From: Palsa-1033 sp963735455
Lineage (GTDB): Bacteria > Chloroflexota > Limnocylindria > Limnocylindrales > CSP1-4
NCBI GenBank assembly: GCA_963735455.1
Contig: CAVTKZ010000004.1
Span: 186,001 to 250,000, forward strand
DNA: 64,000 nucleotides
Direction: 5' to 3'
Shown here: piece after piece, positions 9,057 to 17,548 of the stretch
How positions within the stretch are numbered: the stretch's first letter is position 1
How the letters are laid out: each line of letters starts with the position of its first letter
Notes under the pieces: generated by a model
Seen by the model: the letters and a program-made list of their open reading frames with translations, nothing else
What the model was told of the DNA's origin: nothing
Database searches by the model: none
Translations under genes and position numbers: made by a program

Positions 9057-9113
9057 TTGATTAAGGTTGTGTATATCAACTAGCTTATATTACGCGCAAC
9101 GGGGACCCTGGCA
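9057..9113. promoter_or_regulatory. AT-rich divergent promoter/operator between MarR gene and hydrolase
   Basis: This 57-bp gap is strikingly AT-rich against its surroundings. It contains GTTGTGTATATCAAC (9066-9080), with matching GTTG/CAAC ends, a plausible MarR half-site pair. On the minus strand, TTGCGC and TATACA are spaced 18 bases apart and could be the -35 and -10 for the MarR gene, giving a very short leader. On the plus strand, TATATT at 9086-9091 could be a -10, without a good -35. Confidence 0.45.
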
Positions 9114-9881
9114 ATGGCAACGACAACCCGCTCCGTCCAGCTCCGAGACGACCTGGGGATCACCCTGACCGACGCCGGGGCGGGCCGCCCGGTCCTCGTC
9201 CTCCACGGTGGCGGGGGACCGTTCACCGTTGCCCCGATCGCCGACCATCTGTCCGAGACGATGCGGGTGATCACCCCGACCCATCCCGGCTGGAACGGCG
9301 CTCCTCGGCCGGACTCGCTGGCGACCATCGGCGACCTCGCTGCCGCCTACCTCGAGCTGCTCGAGGCGGAGGACCTGCGCGACGTCCTCGTCGTCGGCTC
9401 CTCGCTCGGCGGCTGGGTGGGGGCCGAGATCGCGGTCCGCGACCAGGGTGCCCGGGTGGGCGGCCTGGTCCTGATCGATGCCACGGGAATCCAGGTGCAA
9501 GGACAGCCGATCACGGACTTCTTCAGCCTCGACGCGCGCGGGGTCGCCGAGCACGCCTGGTACGACCCGGAACGAGGCTACCGGGACCCGGCCACGATCC
9601 CGCCCGAGCAGGCCGCCGTGCAGCGGGCGAACATGGCCACGATGGCCGTCCTCGCCCGGGACATGTACGACCCTGAGCTCCGCGCTCGCCTCGGCCAGGT
9701 GAAGATCCCGGTTCTCGTGGTCTGGGGCGAGGCCGACCGGATCGTGACCCCGGCCTATGGCGCGGCCTACGCCGCCGCGTTCCCGAACGCTCGCTTCGAG
9801 CGCATCCCGAAGGCTGGCCACCTGCCCCAGCTCGAGGAGCCGGCACAGACGTTCGCGGTTATCGATCAGTTCCTGGGCTAG
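9114..9881 (+). CDS. Alpha/beta hydrolase
   Basis: This 255-residue protein has the alpha/beta-hydrolase core. LVLHGGGGPFT forms the oxyanion loop near residue 28. The nucleophile elbow VVGSSLGG (GxSxG) lies near residue 97. VWGEADRIVTP supplies the acid near 203, and AGHLPQLEEP the catalytic His near 235. The substrate cannot be predicted; the family includes esterases, epoxide hydrolases and meta-cleavage-product hydrolases. Its divergent MarR neighbour suggests induction by a small aromatic or toxic compound. Confidence 0.88.
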   Translation: MATTTRSVQLRDDLGITLTDAGAGRPVLVLHGGGGPFTVAPIADHLSETMRVITPTHPGWNGAPRPDSLATIGDLAAAYLELLEAEDLRDVLVVGSSLGGWVGAEIAVRDQGARVGGLVLIDATGIQVQGQPITDFFSLDARGVAEHAWYDPERGYRDPATIPPEQAAVQRANMATMAVLARDMYDPELRARLGQVKIPVLVVWGEADRIVTPAYGAAYAAAFPNARFERIPKAGHLPQLEEPAQTFAVIDQFLG

Positions 9882-9939
9882 ATTTGATCCACGAACGCCT
9901 CCGGCATTCGCCGTTGCAGGTCTCGCCTAGGATGTGACG

Positions 9940-10836
9940 ATGCCTCGGCTCCAGCGACGCAGCTTCGGAACGCCCGATCGGGTGCGCGAGTTCAGCCTCG
10001 GGCGGATCGACGTCATCAACCTGGACGAGACCGCCCTCGGCCGCTTCGTCTGCGAGCCGGGCTGGCGTTGGTCGAAAGACGTCCGCCCGATCGTCGGAAC
10101 GGAAGCGTGCCAGAACCGCCATGTCGGCTACGTCATTTCGGGCCGGCTCCATGTCGTGATGGACGATGGGACCGAGCTCGACATCGAGCCCAACGATGCC
10201 TACGAGATCCCGCCGGGCCACGACGCTTGGGTCGTCGGGGATGAGACCTGGGACACGGTCGAGTTCACGAGCGCCCGGATCTTTGGGATCGCCCCCGATG
10301 TCGACGATGAGCGGGTCCTGGCGACGATCTTGTTTACCGACATCGTCGACTCGACGCAGACCATCGCCCGCCTCGGTGATCGCGCCTGGCGGACCCTCTT
10401 GCTCGAGCACAACGACCGTCTTCGGGCGGTCCTCGACCGCTACCGGGGTCGAGAGATCGGGACCACGGGCGACGGGTTTCTGGCCCTCTTCGATGGCGCC
10501 GCGCGAGCGGTCCGAGCCGCCGCCGCGATCGTGCCGGCGGTGGCTGACCTCGGAATCGGAATCCGGGCCGGACTCCACACCGGGGAGGTCGGGATCGCCG
10601 GTGGACAAGCTCGCGGCCTGGCGGTCCACGCCGCAGCCCGCGTCGCCGCGCTCGCCGGGCCAGGCGAGGTTCTCGTCAGCGCGACGACCCGCGACTTGCT
10701 CGATGGCTCGGGCATGGCGTTCGTGGATCGCGGCGAGCACGAGCTCAAGGGCCTCGTCGGCGCTCGTCGGATCTTCGCGCTGATGGACACTGACTCCCGG
10801 GCGGCCGCCGCCGGCGCCCGTGAAGCTCGTGCGTGA
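9940..10836 (+). CDS. Cupin-like domain fused to class III adenylate/guanylate cyclase
   Basis: This 298-residue protein joins an N-terminal cupin-like sensor (about residues 25-115, with HVGYVISGRLHVVMDDG and IPPGHDAWVVGDE) to a class III nucleotidyl cyclase domain (about 123-285). FTDIVDST supplies Asp134 and TTGDGF supplies Asp178, the expected metal ligands. In the transition-state position the usual Asn of VNxAAR is His (VHAAAR), so activity or specificity may differ. The start is the ATG at 9940, seven bases after an AGGA site. It may make cyclic nucleotide in response to a ligand bound in the cupin. The closest possible effector nearby is the Crp/Fnr regulator at 17.5 kb. Confidence 0.85.
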   Translation: MPRLQRRSFGTPDRVREFSLGRIDVINLDETALGRFVCEPGWRWSKDVRPIVGTEACQNRHVGYVISGRLHVVMDDGTELDIEPNDAYEIPPGHDAWVVGDETWDTVEFTSARIFGIAPDVDDERVLATILFTDIVDSTQTIARLGDRAWRTLLLEHNDRLRAVLDRYRGREIGTTGDGFLALFDGAARAVRAAAAIVPAVADLGIGIRAGLHTGEVGIAGGQARGLAVHAAARVAALAGPGEVLVSATTRDLLDGSGMAFVDRGEHELKGLVGARRIFALMDTDSRAAAAGAREARA

Positions 10837-10848
10837 CCGAACCCAGCG

Positions 10849-11364
10849 ATGACGATCCGCCTCTTCTACGACCGCTGGCCGCAGTATGAGCGGCGCCTCG
10901 AGGAGTCGATCCGAGACCTGACGCCGGAGCAGCTCGCGCTTCGAGCCTCGCCCGAGCACTGGCCGGTGTGGGCAATCGCCGGCCACGTGGCCGGCACGCG
11001 CGTCTACTGGCTGTGCGACGTGCTGGGCGAGCCGGGCGCCGACGCCACGCCATTTGCCGATCCGGCCGGCGACGGCTGGGAGGACGACCTCGACTATCCG
11101 CGCAGCGCGGCCGAGGTCGTCGGCGCGCTCCAAGCCACGTTCGCGATCATCGACTCGGCGCTCGACCGCTGGACGCCCGAGATGCTGACCGACACCGTCG
11201 AGCGCCCGTACGGGGATCTCCGCCAGGTCCACTCGCGGACGTCGATCCTCCAGCGCCTCCTGACCCACGAGGCCTACCACGGTGGCGAGCTGGCGATCGC
11301 CCTCGGCAGCAACCACCTGGATCCCACCTACATCTGGCGCGCGGACGACCCGCTCCATTCCTGA
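10849..11364 (+). CDS. DinB-family protein
   Basis: This 171-residue all-helical protein has the DinB/YfiT four-helix pattern: a His near residue 44 in AGHVAGTR, and the pair in THEAYHGGELAI near residues 138-143 that completes the metal-binding triad. Many such proteins are thiol-dependent S-transferases or damage-inducible proteins. The specific reaction is unknown. It lies 12 bases after the cupin-cyclase gene and may be cotranscribed with it. Confidence 0.8.
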   Translation: MTIRLFYDRWPQYERRLEESIRDLTPEQLALRASPEHWPVWAIAGHVAGTRVYWLCDVLGEPGADATPFADPAGDGWEDDLDYPRSAAEVVGALQATFAIIDSALDRWTPEMLTDTVERPYGDLRQVHSRTSILQRLLTHEAYHGGELAIALGSNHLDPTYIWRADDPLHS

Positions 11365-11475
11365 TGCCGTTCCCAGGTGCGCGCGTACCTGCCTGACTAG
11401 GCAACCATCGGCGGCTTGAGGAGCGGTGCCGGCTCCTCGCCCCGGGGCTCGTCCGCTGGTTCCGGCGACCCCGGA

Positions 11476-12735
11476 TCAGCGGCCGGCTCCGCGTCTCCCA
11501 GCATCCGCAGGCTGCCTGGCCGGCGAGAGGTGGATCCAGATCGCGCTGACGATCCCGCACACGGCGGCCAGGTCGAGGACGACCCGGGTGCCCAGCGCGG
11601 CACCGATCACGCCCCCGAGCAGCGAGCCGAGGGGCAGCGTCCCCCAGTCGATGAACTGGAACGTCGCGTTCACCCGACCCATGAACCCATCGCTCGTCCG
11701 GGCCTGGCGGAGGCTGACCGCATTGACGTTGAAGATCGGGGCCGACACGGCGCCGGCGAACCGGCCGGCCAGCAGGAAGGCCACCCCGAGCGCCCCCCCG
11801 GCGAGGGCGATCAGGGTCAGGGCCAGCGCGCCGAGGTAGTTCGAGCACAGGAACGTCGGGCCGACGCCAAGCCGCCGGGAGATTGCGCCAACGGACAGGG
11901 CGCCGATGACGAAGCCGATGTTGCCGGCGCCGTAGATCAGGCCGAACTCGGCGGCGCCCATTCCCACGTCGCGGGTGGCGAACAGGACGATGACCGCCAG
12001 GACCATTCCGCTGCCGAGGTTGAAGACGGCCGTCGAACCGGCGATGTCGCGCAGGACCCGGTCGCCCAGGACGCGCCGGACGCCCTCGCCCATCTCCTTG
12101 ACGAATACCGACCGGGCCGGCCGCTTGGCCGGTCGGCGCTCGGACCCGGCGGCCCGCCGCGAGCCGCCGATCGCAATCGCCGAGAAGAGGTACGACAGGC
12201 CGTCGAATGACAGGACCGCGCCGGCGCCCACCGCGCCGAGCAGGGCACCGCCGATGCTCGGGCCCACGACCCGGGCGCCCAATTCGGACACCTCGAGACG
12301 TTGGTTGCCGGCCACCAGTCGCTCGGTCGGCAGAATCGCCGCCAGGTAGCTCGTGCAGGCGACGTTGAAGAAGACGCTCAGGACACCCACTGCCAGGGCG
12401 ATCCCGTAGAGCAGGCCGATCGATAGGATCCCGACCGGGATCGCGGCGGCGGCCAGGAACAGGGTGACCGCTCGGCCGATGTCGCAGGCGATCATCGTCA
12501 CCCGATGATCGGCTCGGTCGACGACCACCCCGGCCGGCAGCGACAGGACGAGGTAGGGCAGGGTCTCGAGCGCGGCCAGGATTCCAAGCTCGAGCGGGCC
12601 AGCGTGGAGCGCGAGCACCGCGATCAGGGGCAGGGCGACCATCGACACCTGGGTGCCAAGGGCCGAGACGGTCTGGCCGAACCAGAGCGCCTGGAACGGA
12701 TCGGGGGCGAGGCTTGCCGATCGGCCGCGAATCAT
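11476..12735 (-). CDS. MFS transporter (MFS_3/EntS-like)
   Basis: This 419-residue membrane protein has about 12 hydrophobic segments. The motif-A equivalent AGVVVDRADHRVTMIACD lies after the second, and the IFNVNAVSLRQARTSDGFMGRVNATFQF segment is characteristic of the MFS_3 subgroup, which includes enterobactin and macrolide exporters. Its ATG overlaps the stop codon of the upstream HD-GYP gene by 4 bases, so they form one transcript. The substrate is unknown; export is more likely than uptake. Confidence 0.87.
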   Translation of the reverse strand: MIRGRSASLAPDPFQALWFGQTVSALGTQVSMVALPLIAVLALHAGPLELGILAALETLPYLVLSLPAGVVVDRADHRVTMIACDIGRAVTLFLAAAAIPVGILSIGLLYGIALAVGVLSVFFNVACTSYLAAILPTERLVAGNQRLEVSELGARVVGPSIGGALLGAVGAGAVLSFDGLSYLFSAIAIGGSRRAAGSERRPAKRPARSVFVKEMGEGVRRVLGDRVLRDIAGSTAVFNLGSGMVLAVIVLFATRDVGMGAAEFGLIYGAGNIGFVIGALSVGAISRRLGVGPTFLCSNYLGALALTLIALAGGALGVAFLLAGRFAGAVSAPIFNVNAVSLRQARTSDGFMGRVNATFQFIDWGTLPLGSLLGGVIGAALGTRVVLDLAAVCGIVSAIWIHLSPARQPADAGRRGAGR

Positions 12736-14240
12736 GCCGCGTCCCAGCCCGTGTCCAGGCCGACTCCATCCGCGCCGGTTGCTGCCGAGTGGGCCTTCGA
12801 GTCGGTCTCGTCGGCGATCCGCGACTCGTCGAGGCGCAGCCGGCCGCTCTCGACGAGGTCGAGCATCGCCGTTACGACGACGGGATCCCAGAAGCGGCCG
12901 GCCCCGGCCCGGAACCGGGCGATCGCCTCCTCCTGCGGGAGGGCGTCACGGTACGGGCGATTCGAGGTCATCGCATCGAGCGCGTCGGCGACGGCGACCA
13001 CCCGGGCGCCCAGCGGGATCGCCTCGCCGGCCAGTCGGTCCGGGTAGCCCGAGCCGTCGAATGCCTCGTGGTGGTGGCGGACGATCGAAGCCCCCGCGCC
13101 GAACAACCGGAAGTCGCCCAGGATCCGGGCCCCGATCTCGGTGTGACGCCACATTGCGGCCCGCTCCTCGGAGGTGAGCGGGCCGGGCTTCAGCAGGATC
13201 CGGTCGGGGATCCCGATCTTACCCAGGTCATGAACCGTGGCCGCCTGCTCGATCAGCTCGATGAGGCCTTCACTGAGCTGAAGCTCCTGGGCGATCGCGA
13301 CGGCGTAGAGGGCGACCCGTTCTCCGTGATGGAACGTGGAGGCATCGCGATGGTCGACCACCTCGGCGAGGTAGCCGACCGCGTCGCGGGTCTCGTGCTC
13401 GAGCTGGCTGATGTACTGAATCGCCTTGGCGATCACCGCCCCGGGCAGGACCAGCAGGATCGTCCAGACCGGCTCGACGGTCCAGATGACCGCGAACAGG
13501 ACGCCTACGAGCCCGGCGGCCGCCTCGGCCAGCATCGTCGTCCGGCCGTTGGTCAGGACCATGTACACGAGCGAGCGGCCGGTGGCGAGGGCCATGATCG
13601 CACTCGTCAGGATGTCGTTGACCAGGTAGTAGACAAGGCTGACGAGGACGACCATCGCGGCGAGCTGGAGGTGCTGGTGGCCGGCGATGATCGCCCGCGG
13701 ATCGCCGATCACGCCCACGACGAGCGAGGCGACCGAGATCGTCAGGACGTGGTTCGAGACGTTGAACGCGATCCGGGCGGGCGGCCGCCGCTGGAAGGTT
13801 TCTTCGATCAGGACGGCCGAGCCGACCGCCAGGGCCGAGAACGGCGGCGGCACGAGGAGGATCGCGGCCATGTGCGCCATCGTCGCCACCGACACGGTGC
13901 CGCCATGGGGCAGCTCGACGGCGATGAACTCCAGGACGATCGAGAGCGCCGTGAGGACGAAGAAGGCCGGGATCCAGGCCGAGTCGGTCGGTGCCCAGCG
14001 GAGATGCGGGAAGAGCAGGCTGGCCCCGGCGGCAAGGGCCAGTAGCGCGATGAACCGCGGAACATCGACCCGGACCAGCCCCGGGCGTGGGCGGGCGGCC
14101 GGGGCAACGAGCTCGGCGGCGTGGCGCGGCGATCGAGCCGGGGTCTCGCGAGTTGGGCGCAAGCAGGGCCTCTGGACACGTTGTCCGCAGCAGGCCTGAT
14201 CGAGCGGTCCTCGGTCGCCTCGCGGACTCGGCCATTGCAC
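12732..14240 (-). CDS. HD-GYP domain c-di-GMP phosphodiesterase with N-terminal membrane domain
   Basis: This 502-residue protein has a hydrophobic N-terminal half of about seven spans (residues 62-275), a MASE-like membrane sensor, followed by an HD-GYP domain (about 285-480). The catalytic HD pair is in TVHDLGKIGIPDRIL, and HHHEAFDGSGYP gives the diagnostic GYP. HD-GYP proteins hydrolyse c-di-GMP. The start is uncertain: the GTG at 14240 adds a basic, low-complexity leader, and an internal TTG near 14165 has an AGAGG upstream. It overlaps the MFS exporter gene by 4 bases. Confidence 0.88.
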   Translation of the reverse strand: MQWPSPRGDRGPLDQACCGQRVQRPCLRPTRETPARSPRHAAELVAPAARPRPGLVRVDVPRFIALLALAAGASLLFPHLRWAPTDSAWIPAFFVLTALSIVLEFIAVELPHGGTVSVATMAHMAAILLVPPPFSALAVGSAVLIEETFQRRPPARIAFNVSNHVLTISVASLVVGVIGDPRAIIAGHQHLQLAAMVVLVSLVYYLVNDILTSAIMALATGRSLVYMVLTNGRTTMLAEAAAGLVGVLFAVIWTVEPVWTILLVLPGAVIAKAIQYISQLEHETRDAVGYLAEVVDHRDASTFHHGERVALYAVAIAQELQLSEGLIELIEQAATVHDLGKIGIPDRILLKPGPLTSEERAAMWRHTEIGARILGDFRLFGAGASIVRHHHEAFDGSGYPDRLAGEAIPLGARVVAVADALDAMTSNRPYRDALPQEEAIARFRAGAGRFWDPVVVTAMLDLVESGRLRLDESRIADETDSKAHSAATGADGVGLDTGWDAA

Positions 14241-14396
14241 CGATTCCGGCGCCTCGAAAACAGTCCATCGAAGGTCCCTGCGCCGGGCATCCGGTCGGCT
14301 GATCGGCGACTTGATCGAAGTCGCGACCAGGGCCAGGATGTGCGTTGCCCAGGGACACTAGAGTTCGGATCGGTTGCCAGCCCTCAGGAGATCGAC

Positions 14397-15326
14397 ATGG
14401 CCGACGGCGGGTATCAGCGCACCTGCAACAAGTGCCTGAACACTTGGCTCGTGCCCACGGCGATCGCCGAGGAGCGGCCCGACATGAAGTCGATCGCCGG
14501 CCAGCTCGGTGGCTTGATCGGCGGCAACTTCGCCGACCAGGTCGCGCTCAAGGCGCACTTCCAGCAGCTCGGGGCGGCGGCGAAGTGCCCCCAGTGCGGC
14601 GCTACCTCGTTCACCCAGGCCAAGCTGCCCGACGTCCCGGATTCGCCCGAGCCTACGGCGGCCCCGCCGGCCTCGGCCGGGACCACGCCACCCTCCGTGG
14701 CCGCCCCGTCGGCCGACGGCGCGGGGTTCGCCGCGCCCGCGAGCGCGCCCCAGCCGCCAGCAGCCGCCGCTTCGCCGGCAGGCCAGTCGCTGATCTACGT
14801 CCTCAACCAGCAGCTCCTCTCGCTGACCGGCGACCTGTGGATCGAGGACGGCCAGGGCAACAAGGAATTCGAGGTCGACGGCAAGCTCCTCAGCCTGCGC
14901 GGCACGCACGTCCTCAAGGACCTCAACGGTCAGGAGCTCTACGAGATCTCGAAGTCGCTCGCCCCGCACGTCCACAAGACGATCAACATCACGAAGGGCG
15001 GCCAGACGGTGGCCACCGTCCAGGAGGCGATCTTCCACCTGGGCGGCGACAAGTTCCAGATCAGCGTCGCCGGCGGCCTGGAGCTGACGATCAAGGGCAA
15101 CTGGATGAACCGCGAGTTCCAGGTCACGGACCAGGCCGGCCGCGTCGCGATCCAGGTGTCCCGCGCCTGGTTCAGCATCCACAACGGGTATGGGATCCAG
15201 ATCACGCCCGGCTTCGACGTGCCTCTCGCCCTGGCGATCTGCATCGCCCTCGAGCGGGTCGAGGTCCAGGAGCAGGGTCAGGAGTCGCCGATCCAGAACC
15301 TGCTCGGCGGCATCGGCCCGTTCTGA
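14397..15326 (+). CDS. Zinc-ribbon protein with C-terminal LURP-one-related (tubby-like) domain
   Basis: This 309-residue protein starts with two Cys pairs (CNKCLNTW near residue 10 and CPQCG near 62), likely one zinc ribbon split by a Gly/Leu-rich helical insert. A Pro/Ala-rich linker (about 75-125) leads to a beta-rich C-terminal domain. That domain shows the repeating IEDGQGNKEFEVDGKLLSLR and KGNWMNREFQVTDQAGRVA pattern of LURP-one/YxjI proteins, a tubby-like barrel often placed at membranes. The ATG at 14397 follows a CAGGAG ribosome-binding site. The function is unknown; phospholipid-linked or stress roles are only guesses. Confidence 0.75.
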   Translation: MADGGYQRTCNKCLNTWLVPTAIAEERPDMKSIAGQLGGLIGGNFADQVALKAHFQQLGAAAKCPQCGATSFTQAKLPDVPDSPEPTAAPPASAGTTPPSVAAPSADGAGFAAPASAPQPPAAAASPAGQSLIYVLNQQLLSLTGDLWIEDGQGNKEFEVDGKLLSLRGTHVLKDLNGQELYEISKSLAPHVHKTINITKGGQTVATVQEAIFHLGGDKFQISVAGGLELTIKGNWMNREFQVTDQAGRVAIQVSRAWFSIHNGYGIQITPGFDVPLALAICIALERVEVQEQGQESPIQNLLGGIGPF

Positions 15327-15380
15327 GCCGGCCCCGGCCCAGCGCCGACTGAGCGAGCGCCAGCCTAAGCGAGACCCGGC

Positions 15381-15947
15381 CTAGGCGAGAGCCGGGCCTC
15401 CGGGCAGGGCGTGACCGAGCTGGCGCAGGCGCCAGGCGAACATCAGCGCGGCCAGGCCGAAGAGGATCGCCCAGATCCCGACCAGCCAGACCAGTGACAG
15501 GAGCCCGGCTCCCGGCAGGACCGCGAGGTAGATCCCGAACGCGATCGAGATCACCCCGCCGATCGCCGTCCAGAGCTCGCCCTCGATCACGCGCCGCAGG
15601 CGGATCGCCCAGTAGACCTGGAGCGCGCCGATGATGATCGCCCAGGCGGCAACCAGGTACAGCAGCGACAACGCGGTGATCCCCGGCAGGATGAACGCGA
15701 CGATCCCGGCCAGGACGTCCACCACGCCGATCACCGCCGTCCAGATTGCGTCGCCGCCGGAGCCTGAGCGCCCTTGGACGAACGAGACGAGGAGCGAGAC
15801 CCCGCTGACGATCGCGAACGCGGCGAAGAGGGCCACGAGCAGCGCAAGGGTCAGCCCCGGCCAGGCGAAGGCCAGGATCCCGAACACGATTGCGGCCACG
15901 CCACGGATGGCGAACAGCCACCAGTAGCCCGTCATGGTCTTGAGCAT
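15381..15947 (-). CDS. HdeD/DUF308-family membrane protein
   Basis: This 188-residue protein has six hydrophobic segments in three pairs, with the recurrent RGVAAIVFGILAFAWPG, VIGVVDVLAGIVAFILPG and IGGVISIAFGIYLAVLPG motifs typical of HdeD-type proteins. The family is linked to acid or membrane stress in enterics; here the role is unproven. The start is fixed by an AAGGAGGGG ribosome-binding site before the ATG at 15947. The frame runs further upstream but would then cross the opposite-strand SnoaL-like gene. Confidence 0.85.
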   Translation of the reverse strand: MLKTMTGYWWLFAIRGVAAIVFGILAFAWPGLTLALLVALFAAFAIVSGVSLLVSFVQGRSGSGGDAIWTAVIGVVDVLAGIVAFILPGITALSLLYLVAAWAIIIGALQVYWAIRLRRVIEGELWTAIGGVISIAFGIYLAVLPGAGLLSLVWLVGIWAILFGLAALMFAWRLRQLGHALPGGPALA

Positions 15948-16079
15948 CGGACCCCTCCTTGCCAACCCAAAACGATGTGGTCCAGCGTGCCCCCGCCCGC
16001 GGTCCGTCGTCAAGGGATCGGCGATCGGCCGGCGTAGGATTGCACGAAATGGGATGCCCGCAGTCGGTCGGCAGCAGCG

Positions 16080-16445
16080 ATGAATGCTGACTCCGTTCGT
16101 GCGGGTCTCGCCCTGCTCCAGGAGCTCGGGCCGGAGGCGATCCTCGAGTGGCTTGATCCCGACGTTGAGATGCTCGGACCCGAGCCCAGCCGCTGGGATT
16201 GTCACGGCCGGGACGAGGTGGTCCGCTTCCTCTACGAATTCGAGCCGGGCGGCACCGGGCTGGAGATCACCGAGGCCACCGACATCGGCGACAAGGTCCT
16301 CCTCGGAATGCGCCGGCGCTATCCGCATGGCGGGATTCGGGACAGCTATTCGGTCGTCTCTTTCCGGGACGGACGGGTCATCCTGATGCGCGGGTTCCCG
16401 ACCCGGGACCAGGCCCTCGCCGACCTGGGGCGCCCGAGGACCTGA
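16080..16445 (+). CDS. SnoaL-like / NTF2-fold family protein
   Basis: This 121-residue protein has the cone-shaped NTF2/SnoaL pattern: an N-terminal helix, then LDPDVEMLGPEPSRWDCHGRDE, a short helix (VVRFLYEF) and four beta strands ending in FRDGRVILMRGFPTRDQAL. Members include polyketide cyclases, ketosteroid isomerases and binding proteins, so the reaction cannot be assigned. It starts 49 bases upstream of the LLM oxidoreductase gene on the same strand. Confidence 0.75.
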   Translation: MNADSVRAGLALLQELGPEAILEWLDPDVEMLGPEPSRWDCHGRDEVVRFLYEFEPGGTGLEITEATDIGDKVLLGMRRRYPHGGIRDSYSVVSFRDGRVILMRGFPTRDQALADLGRPRT

Positions 16446-16494
16446 GGCGCCATTCACTCGCGCTCGATCGGCCACCTTCGTCTATCGTTTCGCA

Positions 16495-17511
16495 ATGGGA
16501 CTCGGCCTCGGACTCCTCAGCGCGCAGCTTCGGCCGGGCGAGACCGACTGGACGCGCACATACGACGACACGATCCGCCTGGCCGTCGAGGCCGAGCGAC
16601 TCGGCTTCTCGTCGATCTGGACGACCGAGCACCACTTCGTCGACGACGGCTACATGCCCTCGCTGCTCGTCGTCGGCGCGGCGCTGGCCCAGGCGACCTC
16701 GACGATCGAGCTCGGCACGGGCGTCATCCTCGCCCCGCTCCACCACCCGCTTCGGCTAGCCGAGGACGCCGCGACCGTCCAGCTGCTGAGCCACGGCCGG
16801 CTCGTCCTGGGCCTGGGGCTGGGTTGGAACGAGATCGAGTTCCGCGGCCTCGGCGCCGACGCCCGTCGCCGCGGGGCGGCGATGGAGGAGATCCTCAGGA
16901 TCCTGCCCCAGGCCTGGACCGGCGAGCCGTTCACCCACCACGGCGCGGTCTATGACCTGCCGACGGTCGGGGTCCGGCCCACGCCCTCGAGCAAGATCCC
17001 GATCCTCGTCGGCGGGGGAGCGGAGCCGGCGATCCGCCGCGCCGCCCGCCTCGCCGATGGCGTCTTCCTGAGCTCGCCGGCCGCCAAGTTCGTCGAGCAG
17101 GTCCGCTGGATCCTCGACGAGTGCGAGAAGATCGGCCGCGACCCGGCCACGTTCCGGTTCATCCACTACTCGGTCCTGCTGGCCGGAGCATCACAGGCCG
17201 ATGCGCTCACCCGCTACCGCGACGCGATGTGGGCGATGCAGTGGAAGTACTCGGACATGGACGCCTCGGCCACCCGGCCCCTGCCGGCCGTCACGCCGCC
17301 GAAGCTCGATCGCCCCGATGAGACCCTGGTCAAGGGCCGGGCGGCATACGCCGGGACGCCCGACGAGATCGTCGAGGCCCTGCTCGACATTCGGAAACAG
17401 GCCGGGGTGCCCGTCGAGTTCGTCGCCCGGAGCCACTTCCCGCTGCTCGACTACGCGGCCCAGATCGAACTCATGCAGCTCCTCGCCGAGGGCGTTGCAC
17501 CCAGCCTCTGA
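16495..17511 (+). CDS. LLM-class (luciferase-like) flavin/F420-dependent oxidoreductase
   Basis: This 338-residue TIM-barrel protein has the bacterial-luciferase family signatures: LGFSSIWTTEHHFVDDG near residue 36, the GTGVILAPLHHPLRLAED segment, LSHGRLVLGLGLGWNEIEF, and the PILVGGGAEPAIRRAARLADG phosphate-binding region. It uses reduced FMN or F420. In this window the other F420-type families make F420 plausible. The substrate is unknown. Confidence 0.87.
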   Translation: MGLGLGLLSAQLRPGETDWTRTYDDTIRLAVEAERLGFSSIWTTEHHFVDDGYMPSLLVVGAALAQATSTIELGTGVILAPLHHPLRLAEDAATVQLLSHGRLVLGLGLGWNEIEFRGLGADARRRGAAMEEILRILPQAWTGEPFTHHGAVYDLPTVGVRPTPSSKIPILVGGGAEPAIRRAARLADGVFLSSPAAKFVEQVRWILDECEKIGRDPATFRFIHYSVLLAGASQADALTRYRDAMWAMQWKYSDMDASATRPLPAVTPPKLDRPDETLVKGRAAYAGTPDEIVEALLDIRKQAGVPVEFVARSHFPLLDYAAQIELMQLLAEGVAPSL

Positions 17512-17548
17512 GCCTGGGTCGGCGGCCCGTGCCGTCGTGGAAGCAGCC

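Noticed and set aside
15948..16475. N-terminal extension of the HdeD-like gene to 16475 on the minus strand
   Set aside because: It would run through the opposite-strand SnoaL-like gene, and the strong ribosome-binding site at the 15947 start makes it unnecessary.
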